A stretch of DNA of 64,000 nucleotides from Plasmodium malariae (Eukaryota > Apicomplexa > Aconoidasida > Haemosporida > Plasmodiidae). The notes beneath the pieces are model-generated. The model was given only the letters and a program-made list of their open reading frames with translations, made no database searches and had not been told where the DNA came from. Positions 14,549 through 27,723 of the stretch are shown in pieces. Positions within the stretch are counted from its first letter, which is position 1; each line of letters begins with the position of its first letter. The DNA lies in the NCBI RefSeq assembly GCF_900090045.1, contig NW_021638321.1, positions 1 through 64,000 of the forward strand, given 5' to 3'. A program made the position numbers and the translations under genes.

Positions 14549-15708
14549 ATGTTATCAGGGAACACAGAAGAAAATGTAAAATTTATATTTTATAATTATT
14601 ATATATATTATTGCATCCAAGTGCTTGTTCTACAATTGATATAAAAATCTATTTTATTAAAATATTATTTTGTATATTTATATATTATTATTACTATATT
14701 TTTTATTTTTAGGCGAATACTGTGATATTATATATTAAATATAAGGATGAATTTGATAATAGAGCTCTATTAGATACTCAGAATAGTAAAGGAACTGGTG
14801 GAAATCCTGCAAAGGAATGTATGAATATCTCGAAGGATGATTTTATTATCCCATGCCAACAGATTGGTAGATATTTAATTGAAATAAAACAATATCATAA
14901 ATCTTATCGCCCAAAACGTTGTAAAAACTTGAACTATAGGATAAATTCAGACAGTAAATACACTGCGCAAGAAGGATGGTTTAACAAATATGCAGAACAT
15001 TCCTTAAAAATAAATAATATATGCATACAAGATATAAAAATAATTCCAAATGATTTTTTAGTTAAACGTAAACAACTATACAGTTATTATGAGGATTATA
15101 AAAAATACAAAGGTCAAGAAAGTGATTCTGATAATAAAATTTGCAACAATATTAAAAAATGTTATAAATTTTATAGCGATAATTACAAAGAATGTCAAGG
15201 AAATAACGAAAGCCATTTTTGTGAGGATTTATTCAATTTTAAGAAAGCATAAGATGATAAAATGAATAATTTCTCTCCATGCAACGATTTACCACAAGTA
15301 GCAAAAACTTCAGCACACACATTACCACATATAGAAGTAGACTACGTATTTGTTCCCAGTCTAACAGCAGCTATCGTATTACTAATATCTTTCACTTTAT
15401 TTTTTTTATATAACATTAATAAAAATTATATTTAAAATTAATAATATTTTATCAAAAATGGTATAAATTATTTTCACAAAAATTATAAGTACATAACAAT
15501 TATATTTTTAAGTATATATACATACATTTTCATATAGTTTACTCCATTGAAATCGTTGATACATAGTTGTTTACGAAGGGATAAAATAATAGAAATTAAC
15601 AAATATCAAGAAACAAGAGGATCCTTAAAAAACCTACATGCCGTAGAAAATAGAAATTATACAGGATGTTTTCATAACATAGCTTATCATCCTCATGGAA
15701 TCACTTGA
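14549..15708 (+). pseudogene. PIR-family variant antigen pseudogene, three exons
   Basis: PIR layout is visible. A tiny exon 1 (14549-14575, 9 codons, MLSGNTEEN) is followed by a GTAAAA donor. Exon 2 is 14713-15414 after a TTTTATTTTTAG acceptor. Exon 3 is 15538-15708 (57 codons, starting FTPLKSLIHSCLRR) after a TAG acceptor. Exon 2 carries the spaced cysteines and the W..KYAEHS, RKQLYSYYEDY and C..YKFY patterns of the family's extracellular domain, then a transmembrane helix (IVLLISFTLFFLYN). Two lesions are visible. An in-frame TAA at 15250-15252 lies upstream of the membrane helix. In addition, the expected GT donor after the TAT-AAC codons at 15409-15414 is absent (the sequence continues ATTAAT). 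Without these lesions the layout would give about 299 residues, normal for a PIR. PIRs are exported or surface proteins of infected red cells. STP1 is a less likely alternative, because exon 3 fits PIR. Confidence 0.8.
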
Positions 15709-18405
15709 CGTAAAATTCACGGTTATATTATTTTCAGTAGGTAAACTAATACATAATGTTATATATATTCCCCGTATGTTGGAATTTATTAATAAATAAT
15801 ATAAACTATAAGAAATGAATACAAGTCTATAAAATTTATTTTAAAAAAAAGAATAAAATAAATACAGTATTATTTTAAAAATTATTAGTGGAAAAATTCC
15901 CTTATACTTTAGATTTTCTTCAGAATATAATACAGATAATTTTAAAACGTAAATATATAAGACAAAACTATGACGTAAATGTAGATTTTTTACACAGAAA
16001 TATGAATTAACATTTATTACATACTTATTAAAAGAGGAATAAAAAAAATTAAAAAAAAATAAAGAAACAAGAAATAGAAGAATTAATAACTACGATAATA
16101 TTACTGTATAAATAAAAAAATAAATATCCTTAAATAAATATACTATTCAAAAAATAAAAAGAATATATACGTTTTAATTAAGACTATATTTTAAAAGTAT
16201 ATTTTAATTTGTTCCCTTTAAAATGAATAGAATTAAAATTTTGTCAAATTATGTAAAATTTTAAATATTATTGTTATTATCTGGAAGATATTTTATATAA
16301 AATGTTAGTAAGGAGTTTTCTACAGGAAGAAAGCGACAAAAATCATGCTCTTGTTAGAGTTCAAATAGATATACTCATGTCCAATTTTTAATAAATCATA
16401 AATGTATTTTATTGGACAATTATTCGTAATTTTTTTTTTTTTGTTATCCTAATAACTTTGTATAAATATAATATCCAAGATCAGAAAACAAGTAGATATA
16501 TGTTAAATAAAATATATATATAAAATTATTATATAATTATAAATATTTCATTAAAATAATATTAGTAACAAATAGTGATTATATTCCTATATTTTATTTT
16601 TTATTTACTTTATACAAAAGGAAGAATACGGCAAATATTCCCATAAATATAATAGCAAGTAACATGATAATATGTAAAGGTTAAAAAATATTAAAATTAA
16701 TTATTCTTTCTTTTAGTTTTCAAAGAAAATTACTCTTTTATAGGATCCATGAAACTCACTATAAACACATTGTTATACATATGATATTTTAGTAATTGGG
16801 GCTTACTTCTTTCATCATGTAAAAATTTTAGCTGTTGTTCTAATTTTCTAATTATAAATTTTGTGATATTCACACATATATATTAATAAATATAACTATA
16901 CAGTATTGTAATTTACTATATATCATTATTTTTCTTATTAATTTAAACATAACCTTTTTAGGATTATACTCAATATCATATTCAAAATAATAAAACAATA
17001 AATATGTAATACTAAAATTATAACACATTATTAAAAGATTGGCTTATTCAAATAAAAAGGACAAATAAAAATTTGTGGATGATGAAAAAATACTCAATAA
17101 TATTTTTTATGACCTTTTCTTTATAGTTACCATAAATTTGGTAAAGACAAAAATGCTTAGCATGTACTTCATATTACTAATAGGTATTAAAATCTTATGT
17201 AGTTTTTTATATTTTTTTTAATACTTGTTATTAATTTTACCTTATTATATATACGTTGAGAACGTCATAATCGTGTATATAACAACAACTATTATAAAAA
17301 TAATAATAAAACATTTCCTTATTAATTTGTTTATGCAATACCATGTTGAAATATTTTTAACCTAATTAATTCATAATTGTACTCTTCGTTCGCTTACGAA
17401 TTCTTCATATTATTAATAATTTATTCTTAATTTAAAATATATTTCAGTAATAAAAAATTTTGTTTGGTCAATATATTAAAAGTATAAGCTATAAATTAAA
17501 TGTTCTTTTATAGATTAAAAAAATATACTTAAAATTCATGTTATTTTTCATTAAAATTTTTTTTTTTTAAGTACATAAATATAAAGGTATATCATTTTCT
17601 TAAATGTGTAAGATTTATATTTTTCATTTACTAAAAAAATTAATTGTATATTTAATAATAGACATAATATTAATAAATAAAATAAAATATTACCAATACT
17701 AAAATAAAAATATTAACCATTCTACCTTAACTCAGAGGCATGTTTTAAATGGATATTATTTTATTATATACATAATTCCCGAGATATACCATAAGAAAAA
17801 AAAAAAACTAACATCTCTTAAGAAGTCAAAAGGAATATATATATTTAATAAAATAAATATTTTGCTTTTTATATTGAGTAAAAAATATATATATATATCA
17901 TTGTAACAGTATATATTTACATAGTTTCATCAATTACAAAAGAAAACATAATATTTTTTAATATAAAGCTAGTCATATATTTTTCTTATTAGAACTACAA
18001 TAATCATATTAAGCTTGAAGATGATAAAAAATATGGCACAATTATTTTTCATTCTAAATATAAATTGTAAAGCGACATCAATAAATTTATATTAATTTTA
18101 CCTCATATACATAAATTTTTATAAAAATATATTTTAAACAAATATAAATATTAAGCAATAATATTTAATTTTTCTGTAATAATAATTTATTATGCAAAAT
18201 GAAAAACATTAAAACACTGAAATTAGCAAAAGAACGAATATATTTTATTACCACTCCATATAAAAATGAAAAGCTATACGCACGTGCATCTATAAAACTG
18301 TAAAAATCATAGTTGTGAATATAAAAATTATAGCACTAAAAGTATCACAGTTATGACATCATATTGATTGAAATCTTACAGAAAAAGAAATACTTATTAT
18401 ACTAT
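15709..18405. other. Spacer between the PIR pseudogene and the next fam-m gene
   Basis: No gene is seen. The right end is 3' flank of the fam-m gene at 18406, with an (AT)n tract at about 17886-17899 roughly 510 bp past its stop. The rest is AT-rich with homopolymer runs. Confidence 0.5.
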
Positions 18406-19274
18406 TCACTCAGTCATATACTTAATTTTTTTATATTTTTCATTATTTTTTAAGATCTTAGGAATTGATACTAAAATCATAATAGATAATATAATGATAA
18501 GTATGCCAAATGATATTAGAAAAGAGTATTTTTTTACTCCATCTCCAGCTAATCCTAGAAGATTATTCATAGGTGACAACACATCCGTTAAGTACTCAAA
18601 TCCGTGTAATATTGGTAATCCTATTCCAAACAAGAAAAAGAGAAAAAATATAACAATTCCGAATCCGTAACTTCTAAATTTTATTTTTTCTAATTTTATG
18701 TTTCTAATTCTCCTGTTTTTTTCGAGAAAATTATCATAATCTTTTTTCTTGATCCATTTCTTTTCAAAATGAAAATATTTTCCATCAAAAATTCCATTGT
18801 TATAATTCATAACTTCTGTGTAGTACTGCGCCTTATTTAATGGATATATATTAGATTGTTTCTTTAGTTTTGTGAACACACTTTCATTATTATATGTTGT
18901 TTTCTTCTCGCACTCTCCGTTATCTGCTATATCTTCATTTAACGATACAATATTTAAATCCTTTTTCTTCTTACATTTTGCTAGTAATCTGTAATTTCTT
19001 ATATCTAATTTTCTATTGACTTTTAAGATATCATACAAAGATTTATTTATGGATCTCTAAAATAAAAAAATGTTAGTATTACATTTTTAACTGAATTAAA
19101 GATATAAATGTAAAAAAAAAAATATTATTATAATTAAAATTAGAATAATATGAATAAAACAAATATACTCCAATAATTTTATAATACCGCATCATTCCAT
19201 AAATTACATATCCATGTTAAAAGCATAAACAGAAAATATTTAATTAATAAAAGTAACATAATTCTCTGATCCAT
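18406..19274 (-). CDS. fam-m protein, two exons, intact
   Basis: Exon 1 is 19274-19188 (29 codons, starting MDQRIMLLLLIK and containing TWICNLWND) with a GTATTA donor. Exon 2 is 19056-18406 after a TTTTATTTTAG acceptor. The intron is 131 bp and phase 0. The product is 245 aa. A textbook-like RLLAK sits at 52-56 within IRNYRLLAKCKKKKD. The signature is FDGKYFHFEKKWIKKKDYD at about 119-137, with H-to-Y at one position. Transmembrane helices are at about 160-179 and 207-227. The tail is KILKNNEKYKKIKYMTE. The inter-helix loop is short. By family this is an exported two-pass membrane protein of unknown function. Its upstream doublet partner survives only as the relic near 21.8-22.1 kb. Confidence 0.9.
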
Positions 19275-19649
19275 GAGCTAAAGCTTTTAATAATCCGATA
19301 TATTCTCTAAGGAAAAAATTAATAATAATAAAATATACTTCTAATAATAAAAAACGATATATGTATTTCAAAAGTTATTTTTTGAGATTTTTTATTCCTT
19401 CATAAGAACATTATGTATTATATCTTATTCTAATATATTTCACAATATTTTCAAGGAAAAATGAAATTAAAAATACATCACATAATTTTTATCCTAAAGT
19501 TCTTTTAAGAAAAAAGCTAATTATTATTAAAATGAAATAAAATGATTTCATTCCTATATATTATATATATACATTTTAATATATTACACTAAGTATATTA
19601 CATATTTTTTTAATATTTTTAAAAATAAAAAAAAATATATAATTTTTTA

Positions 19650-19740
19650 ATATTGAATTTATTTATCTAGAAAGTGGAATTCATCGTATAGATCGTATAA
19701 AATATATATATTATATTGTTCTATATATAAAGGTAATAAT
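19650..19740 (-). promoter_or_regulatory. Conserved 5' block of the fam-m gene at 18406
   Basis: TATTGAATTTA followed by TCGTATAGATCGTATAAAATATA and TTGTTCTATATAT, about 375 bp upstream of the ATG. Same arrangement as upstream of the other fam genes. Function inferred. Confidence 0.4.
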
Positions 19741-21787
19741 AATTATCAACGAAGTTTTCCTATTATGAATTATGATTTTTAAACGCTTTCTTTTTTTTCT
19801 AAACTATTTATTATTGTTAAATGATGTTAATTATATAAAACTATAATAAAAGTTATAATAAATAAAGAAAACATTATTTTTTTTAATATGTTTTTTTATG
19901 TGTTTGTACTATGTTCAATCTTCCACGGAATACTGTACATATGAAAAAAAATATTTATAAAATATTACGTAATCTATGAATAAATATTTATTTTATAAAT
20001 AAATTAGAACAATACATCATTTTTGTTATATATATGTTTAAGGTTATAATATCTAATTAAGTATAATATATATGAATATTTCTAAATAAATAATTTTTAA
20101 ATGTATCGATTTCAATTTATTCTTTATTTTTTAAATAAATATATATTTTTAAAAAGAATTTGATAAAAAATAAAAATAAATAATATATAGAGTAGATATT
20201 GATTAAAGGTTTTAAAATAAAAATAATCTAGATTGTATAATGTATTTATATAATTTTATAAAGAATAAAAATTCTAATTTCTTTTTATAAATTTACTTTT
20301 TTATATATATTTAAGTAATTTTTAAAAAATGCAATTAAGATAATAATTATGTAAATGTTATAAAAATATTAATGCCGACGTCCACACGTTTTTTGGAGAA
20401 GTTTTGTGATACACGTTATTAATAAGATACATATAACTTCTACTAAAACTAAAATTATACTAATAAATATTTACCATTATAAAGTAATAAATTGAATCCT
20501 AACTTTAAATACTAGAACTAAATTTATGAATTATATACTGAAAAAAAAAATTTCTTATTTCCTTTTATTTAAAAAATGAGCATATAAAAGAATTAGTAAT
20601 GTCTATATAAAATATATGTATTGTTGTATCCTAAATATAATATTAAAATTATTCTTAATATATATATATCGAAGAATAACAAATAGTAAAAAAAATTAAA
20701 TACATATATATTTCCTTAAAATTGCAAAAAAAAATTATTTATATTTATTAACCCTAATGTTTATTTAGCCTTCTGCCGATATATAAAATAATTTTAGATG
20801 ATTACTATCATGATAAAAGCGAAATGGCAATTTTGTATATTATTCATTAATATATCATTAACGTTAATTTAATATTTTATTGACATTTATATATAAAACA
20901 TATTCATCTATAAATTTTTAACTTAGTATATATTTAACTATCTAAAGAAATATTGAATTAGCACTATAGTTATAAACAATAATATAATGTTGAATAATTT
21001 TTTCTCGTTATTTTATTGTTATATTTTAAAATTCTGAAGTTATTATACTGTTGTAACTCTCATTTTATAAACATAATATTTTATTATTTATCTATACTTT
21101 CTCTTTTGTACACTAGAAAAAAAAGCTAAAATGAATTCTTTAATACATCTATGTTTTATAACCCATTACTAATAAAACCTATTTTGTATAATAAATAATA
21201 AGAGTATTTTGGAGTAAAAAATTGAATTATATAGATATTTATATATATAACAATGAAACATAATACTCTAAAGTAGTTACATCAAAACACAAAAAAAGAC
21301 ACACATGTTATTAATTTAAAACTAATAATGACTTGTTTTTAATTATCTAAACAACTAATCATTTAGACTAGAATATTATGCAAAATTGAATATAAAAATC
21401 ATAATTTAAAACATAAGTTATGGGAATTCCATAAAATTATATGAATTTGTATATCATTTATTTATTTTATATCCCCAATATATATTGTTCATAGAAAAAT
21501 ACTTATGTATACAAATATATATATAATACTAATATTTTATAATTAATATTAAATAGTACGCTAAAATACCAAGTAGAAATTATTAAAATTTACAAATCCA
21601 CAAAAAAAATAACACATATTTTTATTTGTTGCTTATCAAAATAACCGGATGTACACATATGCATTTACAATATTTTAGAGATTATATGTATTCTATGTAT
21701 AACACTAAAAATATTACAGATATTACTTTATATTAAATACTTCATTACATAAAAACATGTATTCTAAATTGTTCCTTTTGCTCAAAC
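19741..21787. other. Intergenic spacer, doublet 2
   Basis: No gene is seen. The right part (about 21230-21787) is 3' flank of the decayed fam-m relic. It includes an (AT)n remnant near 21238-21250 and an ATTACAGATATTACTTTATATT patch near 21714-21736 that also follows the fam-m gene at 27724 (near 27660). Confidence 0.5.
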
Positions 21788-22101
21788 ACTAACATAAGAT
21801 TTGTATATTTTTCATTATTTCTTATGATCTTATAAATATTATATATATTTATATCAGATTAAATAAAGATTAGTTACATAATATTATATGAAAATAGAGT
21901 ATAACGGTTTCGTCATCCGTTTCTATATAATTGTGAAAAAGTGGTTCTATGCGATATTCTGTAGACAATATATTATCCAAATACTTTAATCCTCATAATA
22001 AGGCTATTTATTTTCTCAACAACAACAGCAACAAAAAAAAATATAGCAACTAGAAATCCATAATTTCAAAATTTTATTGTTTTCAAAAAATAAAAATTCT
22101 T
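21788..22101 (-). pseudogene. fam-m relic, badly decayed
   Basis: Reading the minus strand, the piece next to the original C-terminus gives IYKIIRNNEKYTNLM, matching the fam-m tail KILRNNEKYNKIKLM. Farther upstream FFENNKILKLWISSCYIFFLLLLLL matches the stretch before and into the first membrane helix (KKIKFRSYGF...FFLFFLLGIG). Several in-frame stops lie between and after these pieces, and no FDGKHFHFEKKW signature or signal exon could be found upstream. It lies 2.5 kb upstream of the fam-m gene at 18406, where a doublet partner is expected. Confidence 0.7.
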
Positions 22102-24056
22102 TATTCATACACATATATATTGAATAATTATAAGAAAGTACACAAATGATCATAAAATATTATATTGATATATTATGAAGTTATTTATAAATTAATTTTA
22201 AATGTATATGATACTCCAATGAAATTTTTTAATATACGTCGTAGCATTTTATCCTTAGTTTTTTTATACAAAAAAAGTACTTTACAATATCTATGAATTT
22301 ATAATATATGCATAATAATATAGTATAAGAAAAATATTTTAAATGTACCAATATAAATAATATTATACATAACGAATCATCTAAGTATACAAAAAAAATA
22401 AATTTTTTACCAACCTGTACATCAACATTTATATATATATAAAGAACATATATAAACATAGTAATGTATGATAATTATAAACCTAATATATATAGAAGAT
22501 GATAATATGGATTATTTGATATTTAAACTTTATAAGGCAGATGTATTTCATAAATCACAAATATATTTATACTATATCAAGTTATAAAGGTGATTTATAG
22601 AATATTAATTATCGTAGAAAATAATTCATTAACTTCTAAATTAATATTATAAAAACGATGTAAATAATATTAACTAATAATTTATATATTAAGCATAAGT
22701 CTAATTTATATTTTTTAATTCATAATCTTTTTATTATTGTTCTAAAATACATTTTTCTGAACTTTTTTACTATATTATTATAATTTTATTCTTACTACAT
22801 AATATAAAATATAATATAATTCCAATTTAGTGTATCATAAAAATGTTAGTTAAGTATGTATATATTATTCTTTATAACATTCTTATATAAATTTGTTATT
22901 TTTTATTAAATTTTTTTTTTTTTTTTAATTGTATTTTCTTACTTAATCATAAGAATTTAAAATAAACTTTATATTTCAAATTATTATTTTTAATATTATA
23001 TCATATCTTTAATATACCTCTATATTCAATAATATCAAAGTCTATAAATATCACAAGATTTTAACAAAGTTTTGTTTCATATTGCTTAAAAAAATAAAAC
23101 TTTATTTTAAGTTTTATCAAAATATAATTAAATTAACTCATTGAGATATCATATATTTTATCCTTAAGATTCTATTAAGTATTTTTAATTGAAATATATA
23201 AGTTGTTAATATTTTTTTTAATGCTAAACGCAAATTAAATTTTATTAAAACGTTTTTAGTATAACACATTTTGTTGTTCCAATTGTTATGCTTATTTCAA
23301 ATTATTTTAAAATATTTGTCATATGTAATGCTTTAAAAGACTACAAAATTTTATTTACTATTTTAATCAACATATCCTTTAAAAATATAAAATTTTTAAA
23401 GGATAACTTGTATACTTCATGTCTTATAAATTTATTTCATCCTATCGAATATCATAGACAAATTAAGAAAGCAGATTTATATTTAATGCAAAAAATATAC
23501 AAGTATATACAAAATATTTGAAATAAATTTTTTACATTATTCCTAGTTCCAATTATTATGTAATAATTGGTTATGCGCTTTTTAATGTTCTTTTTTAAAC
23601 CTATTTTATCTACATTACTTTAATTAATAATATTATTATATAGAAAAATTAGTATAATATTTTTGTTTAACGCATCTCTTCTCAATTTTCTGTTGAATAT
23701 ATTTTATAGTTAATACTAATTTAACAAAGATATAAATTTAAAAATTTTTTTATACAAAAAAAATTATAACAAATATTATATTGAATATTTTCAAAAAAAA
23801 ATATATTCCTGAAAATTTTATCATCACATAAATTTTAGCATTTTAAATACATTCACCACAATAGAACAAAATAATAAATTTTTCCTCTTTACTTTTTTTA
23901 CGTAGATATTCCAATATTCCTATAAAGTTAATTATTATATTCAATAATTTTTATATATTTTTTGTAATCTTACATTTTTATATTAAAATGAATAATTTAT
24001 TAATATAAAAATACAGATATTATTATAAATATAATATATTTATCTTAATTTATAGT
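22102..24056. other. Gene-poor spacer
   Basis: AT-rich sequence with no supportable gene. Two open frames of about 75 codons (22229-22459 minus; 23288-23521 plus) match no family I recognise. The plus-strand one could in principle be a 5' piece of the decayed gene at 24057, but nothing links them. Confidence 0.4.
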
Positions 24057-24684
24057 GAACTAACTCTGACAAAATGTGGAATAAAAAATCAACTTAAATA
24101 TTACATCAAATATAGGGTTACACAGATTATTATATACGGAAACAAATATAGATTCTCAGGAGACAATATTTAATTTAAAAAATTATTTCTAATATAATTT
24201 TCAAAACTGAAGTAATTCATTAATATTTAAAGATAATTCCGAAAATACTCATCATTCGTTATCATCTATTAATTACTTTGATGATGTTCGTGAAGAAATA
24301 AAAAAATCAATTCGAGTAAAAAAATATAAGTAAACAGAATATAGTATATAACCATTAACTTGCCCAAATTTAGAAATATTAGATTTACATGATGAAAGCG
24401 AACTACCAAAAGAATTGCAAACTCTATATAAAAGGCCAAATATACTTATGGGTAATTCTAAAAAAATTATTACTAAAAAAATGCTTAAGGAGTTTACTCC
24501 AAATGTATTAAACTCTATTTTCTTATTAATTAATGTAATATCACAACGGTCTAAAGACATTTATATATCTTGTGTATTATTGTTATTATCAGTGTTATAT
24601 TTATTCTATAGAATATTTAAAAAATTTTATAAGAGTTACAATAGTATATCAATTATACTTAAGGAATTTTGTAAGCACTCATAA
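24057..24684 (+). pseudogene. Decayed membrane-protein gene, family not recognised
   Basis: Coding-like sequence of mixed composition stands out from its surroundings. After a possible acceptor (TTTATAG at 24056) one frame reads ELTLTKCGIKNQLKYYIKYR and continues for about 40 codons. After an interruption a second stretch (from about 24212) reads NSLIFKDNSENTHHSLSSIN, then DDVREEIKKSIRVKKYK. Two in-frame TAA codons follow around 24316-24340. The same frame resumes with PNLEILDLHDESELPKELQ and continues to a stop at 24684, with a hydrophobic helix (IYISCVLLLLSVLYLFYRIF) about 30 residues before the end and a basic tail. I do not recognise the family; the single C-terminal helix and tail suggest another exported or surface family. 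The last 89 codons alone are an open frame. Confidence 0.45.
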
Positions 24685-27600
24685 GTAAAATTTTACAGAA
24701 TAATTACTATAAATCTATAATGTTCTGGCACGTGTTTTAATATATATAAAATTTTATGTTATTTAGGATATTTATATATATATATACTTACTCCTATTTT
24801 TATATAATACATGAATAATGTTCAACTTTTATCTAAAAAGATTCTTTTAATATAATTCTTGTTTTTATAACTTAAATATAGTATATACGTCTTTACTACT
24901 TCTTCACAGCATTAGATTTTTATAAAATTTATAAGATAATGAAAATGTTTAAATTATTTTTTATTATTTTTTTTTTAACACATATATATACGTAAGAAAA
25001 TAATTTATACATGAGGCTTTTCTTTAATTTTGAAAAGTTTTGTTTAAGTACTTAATGAATTTTCAATTTATTCTATTTATGTTAGGTTTTTCAGCTACAT
25101 CTGAATATGTGTTTAAATATTTAACCATATAATATTAAGCATTATATTTATTCTCGTTAGTTGTATTAATGTAGAGAACCTATATATATAGGCATTACGT
25201 GGTAATTACGATATTGTTGTTTATAGAACGGCATAGTAGATTTAAATCGATTTAATTAAATATAAAAATTATACTCATAATACTTTATACTTAATTGGAA
25301 TATTGTATATGTGTAAGTTTTAATTTTTTCACATAATTTATTTTTGTTGAACGCAAAATAAACATAGTTTAAAATTATTTCTTTTATAGTATAAACTAGA
25401 ACCTCATGTTACACTTTTTTATTAACCATTATGAAATAACTATATATGTTTTTTTTTTTTTTTTCTTTCCTTTTATTTTATAATAATTAAGTATTAATTT
25501 TTCTTTTTACATATTTTTTTAAATCTTGATGCCTATATTCCAACTGTTCATTATTTTCTATAAATATATATGGTATTATTGTATAATAACAGTAAATAGA
25601 CACTGTTTAATTTTTACATATCATATTTTTCCTTTTCGTATAATTTTATATGTATATATTAGTAAATTATCACTAAAATTTCCTTTCACAAGTGTATATA
25701 TATGGATTTATTATTAATAAAACCAAAATTTTTATTTTTAATCATCCTTATAATGCTCTGTATATATATAAGAATAAACAATGTCTACATACTTATGCAA
25801 ATGTTAAATTTTTTCTTTTCTTCTCGTTCTATATATTCTTATTAAGATTTTTTACTATATGAATTGAGAACCTTATTTTTTTATATGTATTTCCATATTT
25901 AGACCTTATTAACTTTAACCTTGTAAAATCGCATTTCAAATAAAAAATTTCTATAAATTATAAAAAAAATAATATATAATCTGATACAAAAAAAGAATAT
26001 AGAAAAAAAAAAAAGAAAAATCTTAAAACACATAAAGACATAATGAAGCTGTGCATAAATTATAAAAAAAAATACTGTATACTTTATTAAAATACATTAA
26101 GCTTTTATTAGATATGCTCAGATAAATAATTCTCATTTATTACAAAACTAAAACCATTTATTTATTAGTTTTATCTGTTTTTTTTAATTATATGCACATT
26201 CACAAAATTAATGAATCATTCAACTTTTTTATTTCTTAATGAATTGTTTTATTTTCTCCATAAAATGTGCATAGTATCAGAAATTCAACATTTACCTATG
26301 TACATATATATTAATAGCACTAAAGTATTTTATCTATACTTTATATATAAATTTTATTAATATATATTTAATACATCAATGAAAGTATTAAAACGTTTAA
26401 AATACGAAATTAATATATATATACCGAATATATAGTATTTTATGTTAACGCTCATTTAATATTTTCATAGAAGAGGACATGTAAATAAAAAAAAATTGTT
26501 TTCGTTCTTTCTATTCATTTTATTTTAAATATTATTTTTTAGTAATTTTTTTAAGAAATCAGAAAAATAAAAGTTAAATATAAAAAGTGTATAAATTAGA
26601 GCGTCCTCAATAGATAAGTTTCAATATTTTTTTTAAAACAAAGGGAAATGAAAGTAAATATAATTATATTATAGGAATTTTAAAATATATCATATATTTT
26701 TATTTTTTCCATTACAATTAAATTTATAATTTCATTCTTATTATGTTAATTTAATAATAAATTCTTATTAACATTCTTTTTACCTTTTAAAGTGAATTTA
26801 TTTATTTTGACTTTGTTTATTTTTTTTTATTTTATGTATATATATAAATATAGATTTCAATATTTAATAATTCTAACGTTTATTTTTTTATGTATAAAAG
26901 AGAATTAACTGTACATTTAATAATATACATAAGCTAACAAAATAATATAACAAGGAAAATGTAATAAAATTAAAATATTGAACATAAACCTTAAATTAAG
27001 AACCCTATTAAAAAGATATTATTTTATTATGTACTTATAACTCCACACGTATATCATCAAAAAAATTAACCAAAAGTTTTTATAAAAGTATTAAGGAATA
27101 AATATAATTTATAATGTATATCTAATAAAAATTATTTTATATAATATACATTATCTTTTTTCTTGAGTAATATATATATACATATATATCAATATAGTAT
27201 AATGAATGCTCTTCATTTCATTAGATACGAATGAAATAAATTAATTGTTTATAAAAAATCTAATAAGGCATTTTTTATCTACTTAAACTAACAATCATTT
27301 TAAAGTATAACATGATGTAAACTATAAAGCACCATCTTTTAGTTCAAATATAAATTATTGCAGTTATATAAATGATAAGAATTGTGCTATCATATTTTCA
27401 TATTAAAGCACAAATGTATTTTTTTCATAGTAGTTTATTTAAATAATAAGATACATTTATTATTCTAAATGTATTTAATTAAGTTTAAATAATACTTTAA
27501 TATACAAATTGGAAAAGACGTAAAATATTCAAATTCACAGAAAAACTAAGAACATAATTTCTTATTATTCGGTGCAATTAGGATAAGTTATACATAAGTG

Positions 27601-27723
27601 TATCTATAAAAGTAAAAACAAATATAGCTATGGGTATTAAGAATATATCACTAAAGGTATTACAGATATTACTTTATATTGATATCTTCATCATAAAAAA
27701 AAGTGTATGTTTCATTATTCTTT
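24685..27723. other. Gene-poor spacer before doublet 3
   Basis: No supportable gene. AT-rich with homopolymers (for example a T run near 25449-25464). The right end is 3' flank of the fam-m gene at 27724, with an (AT)n landmark at about 27170-27202. Confidence 0.5.

Noticed and set aside
14549..15708. STP1 or SURFIN identity for the plus-strand variant antigen locus
   Set aside because: The tiny first exon and 57-codon third exon beginning FTPLK fit PIR; STP1 genes have a large first coding domain.
18368..18670. Plus-strand open frame of 100 codons
   Set aside because: Antisense to the fam-m tail and membrane helices.
24273..24560. Minus-strand open frame of 95 codons
   Set aside because: Opposite the coding-like plus-strand relic, whose composition and membrane helix look more natural.
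25526..25717. Plus-strand open frame of 63 codons
   Set aside because: Low complexity, isolated, with no recognisable domain.
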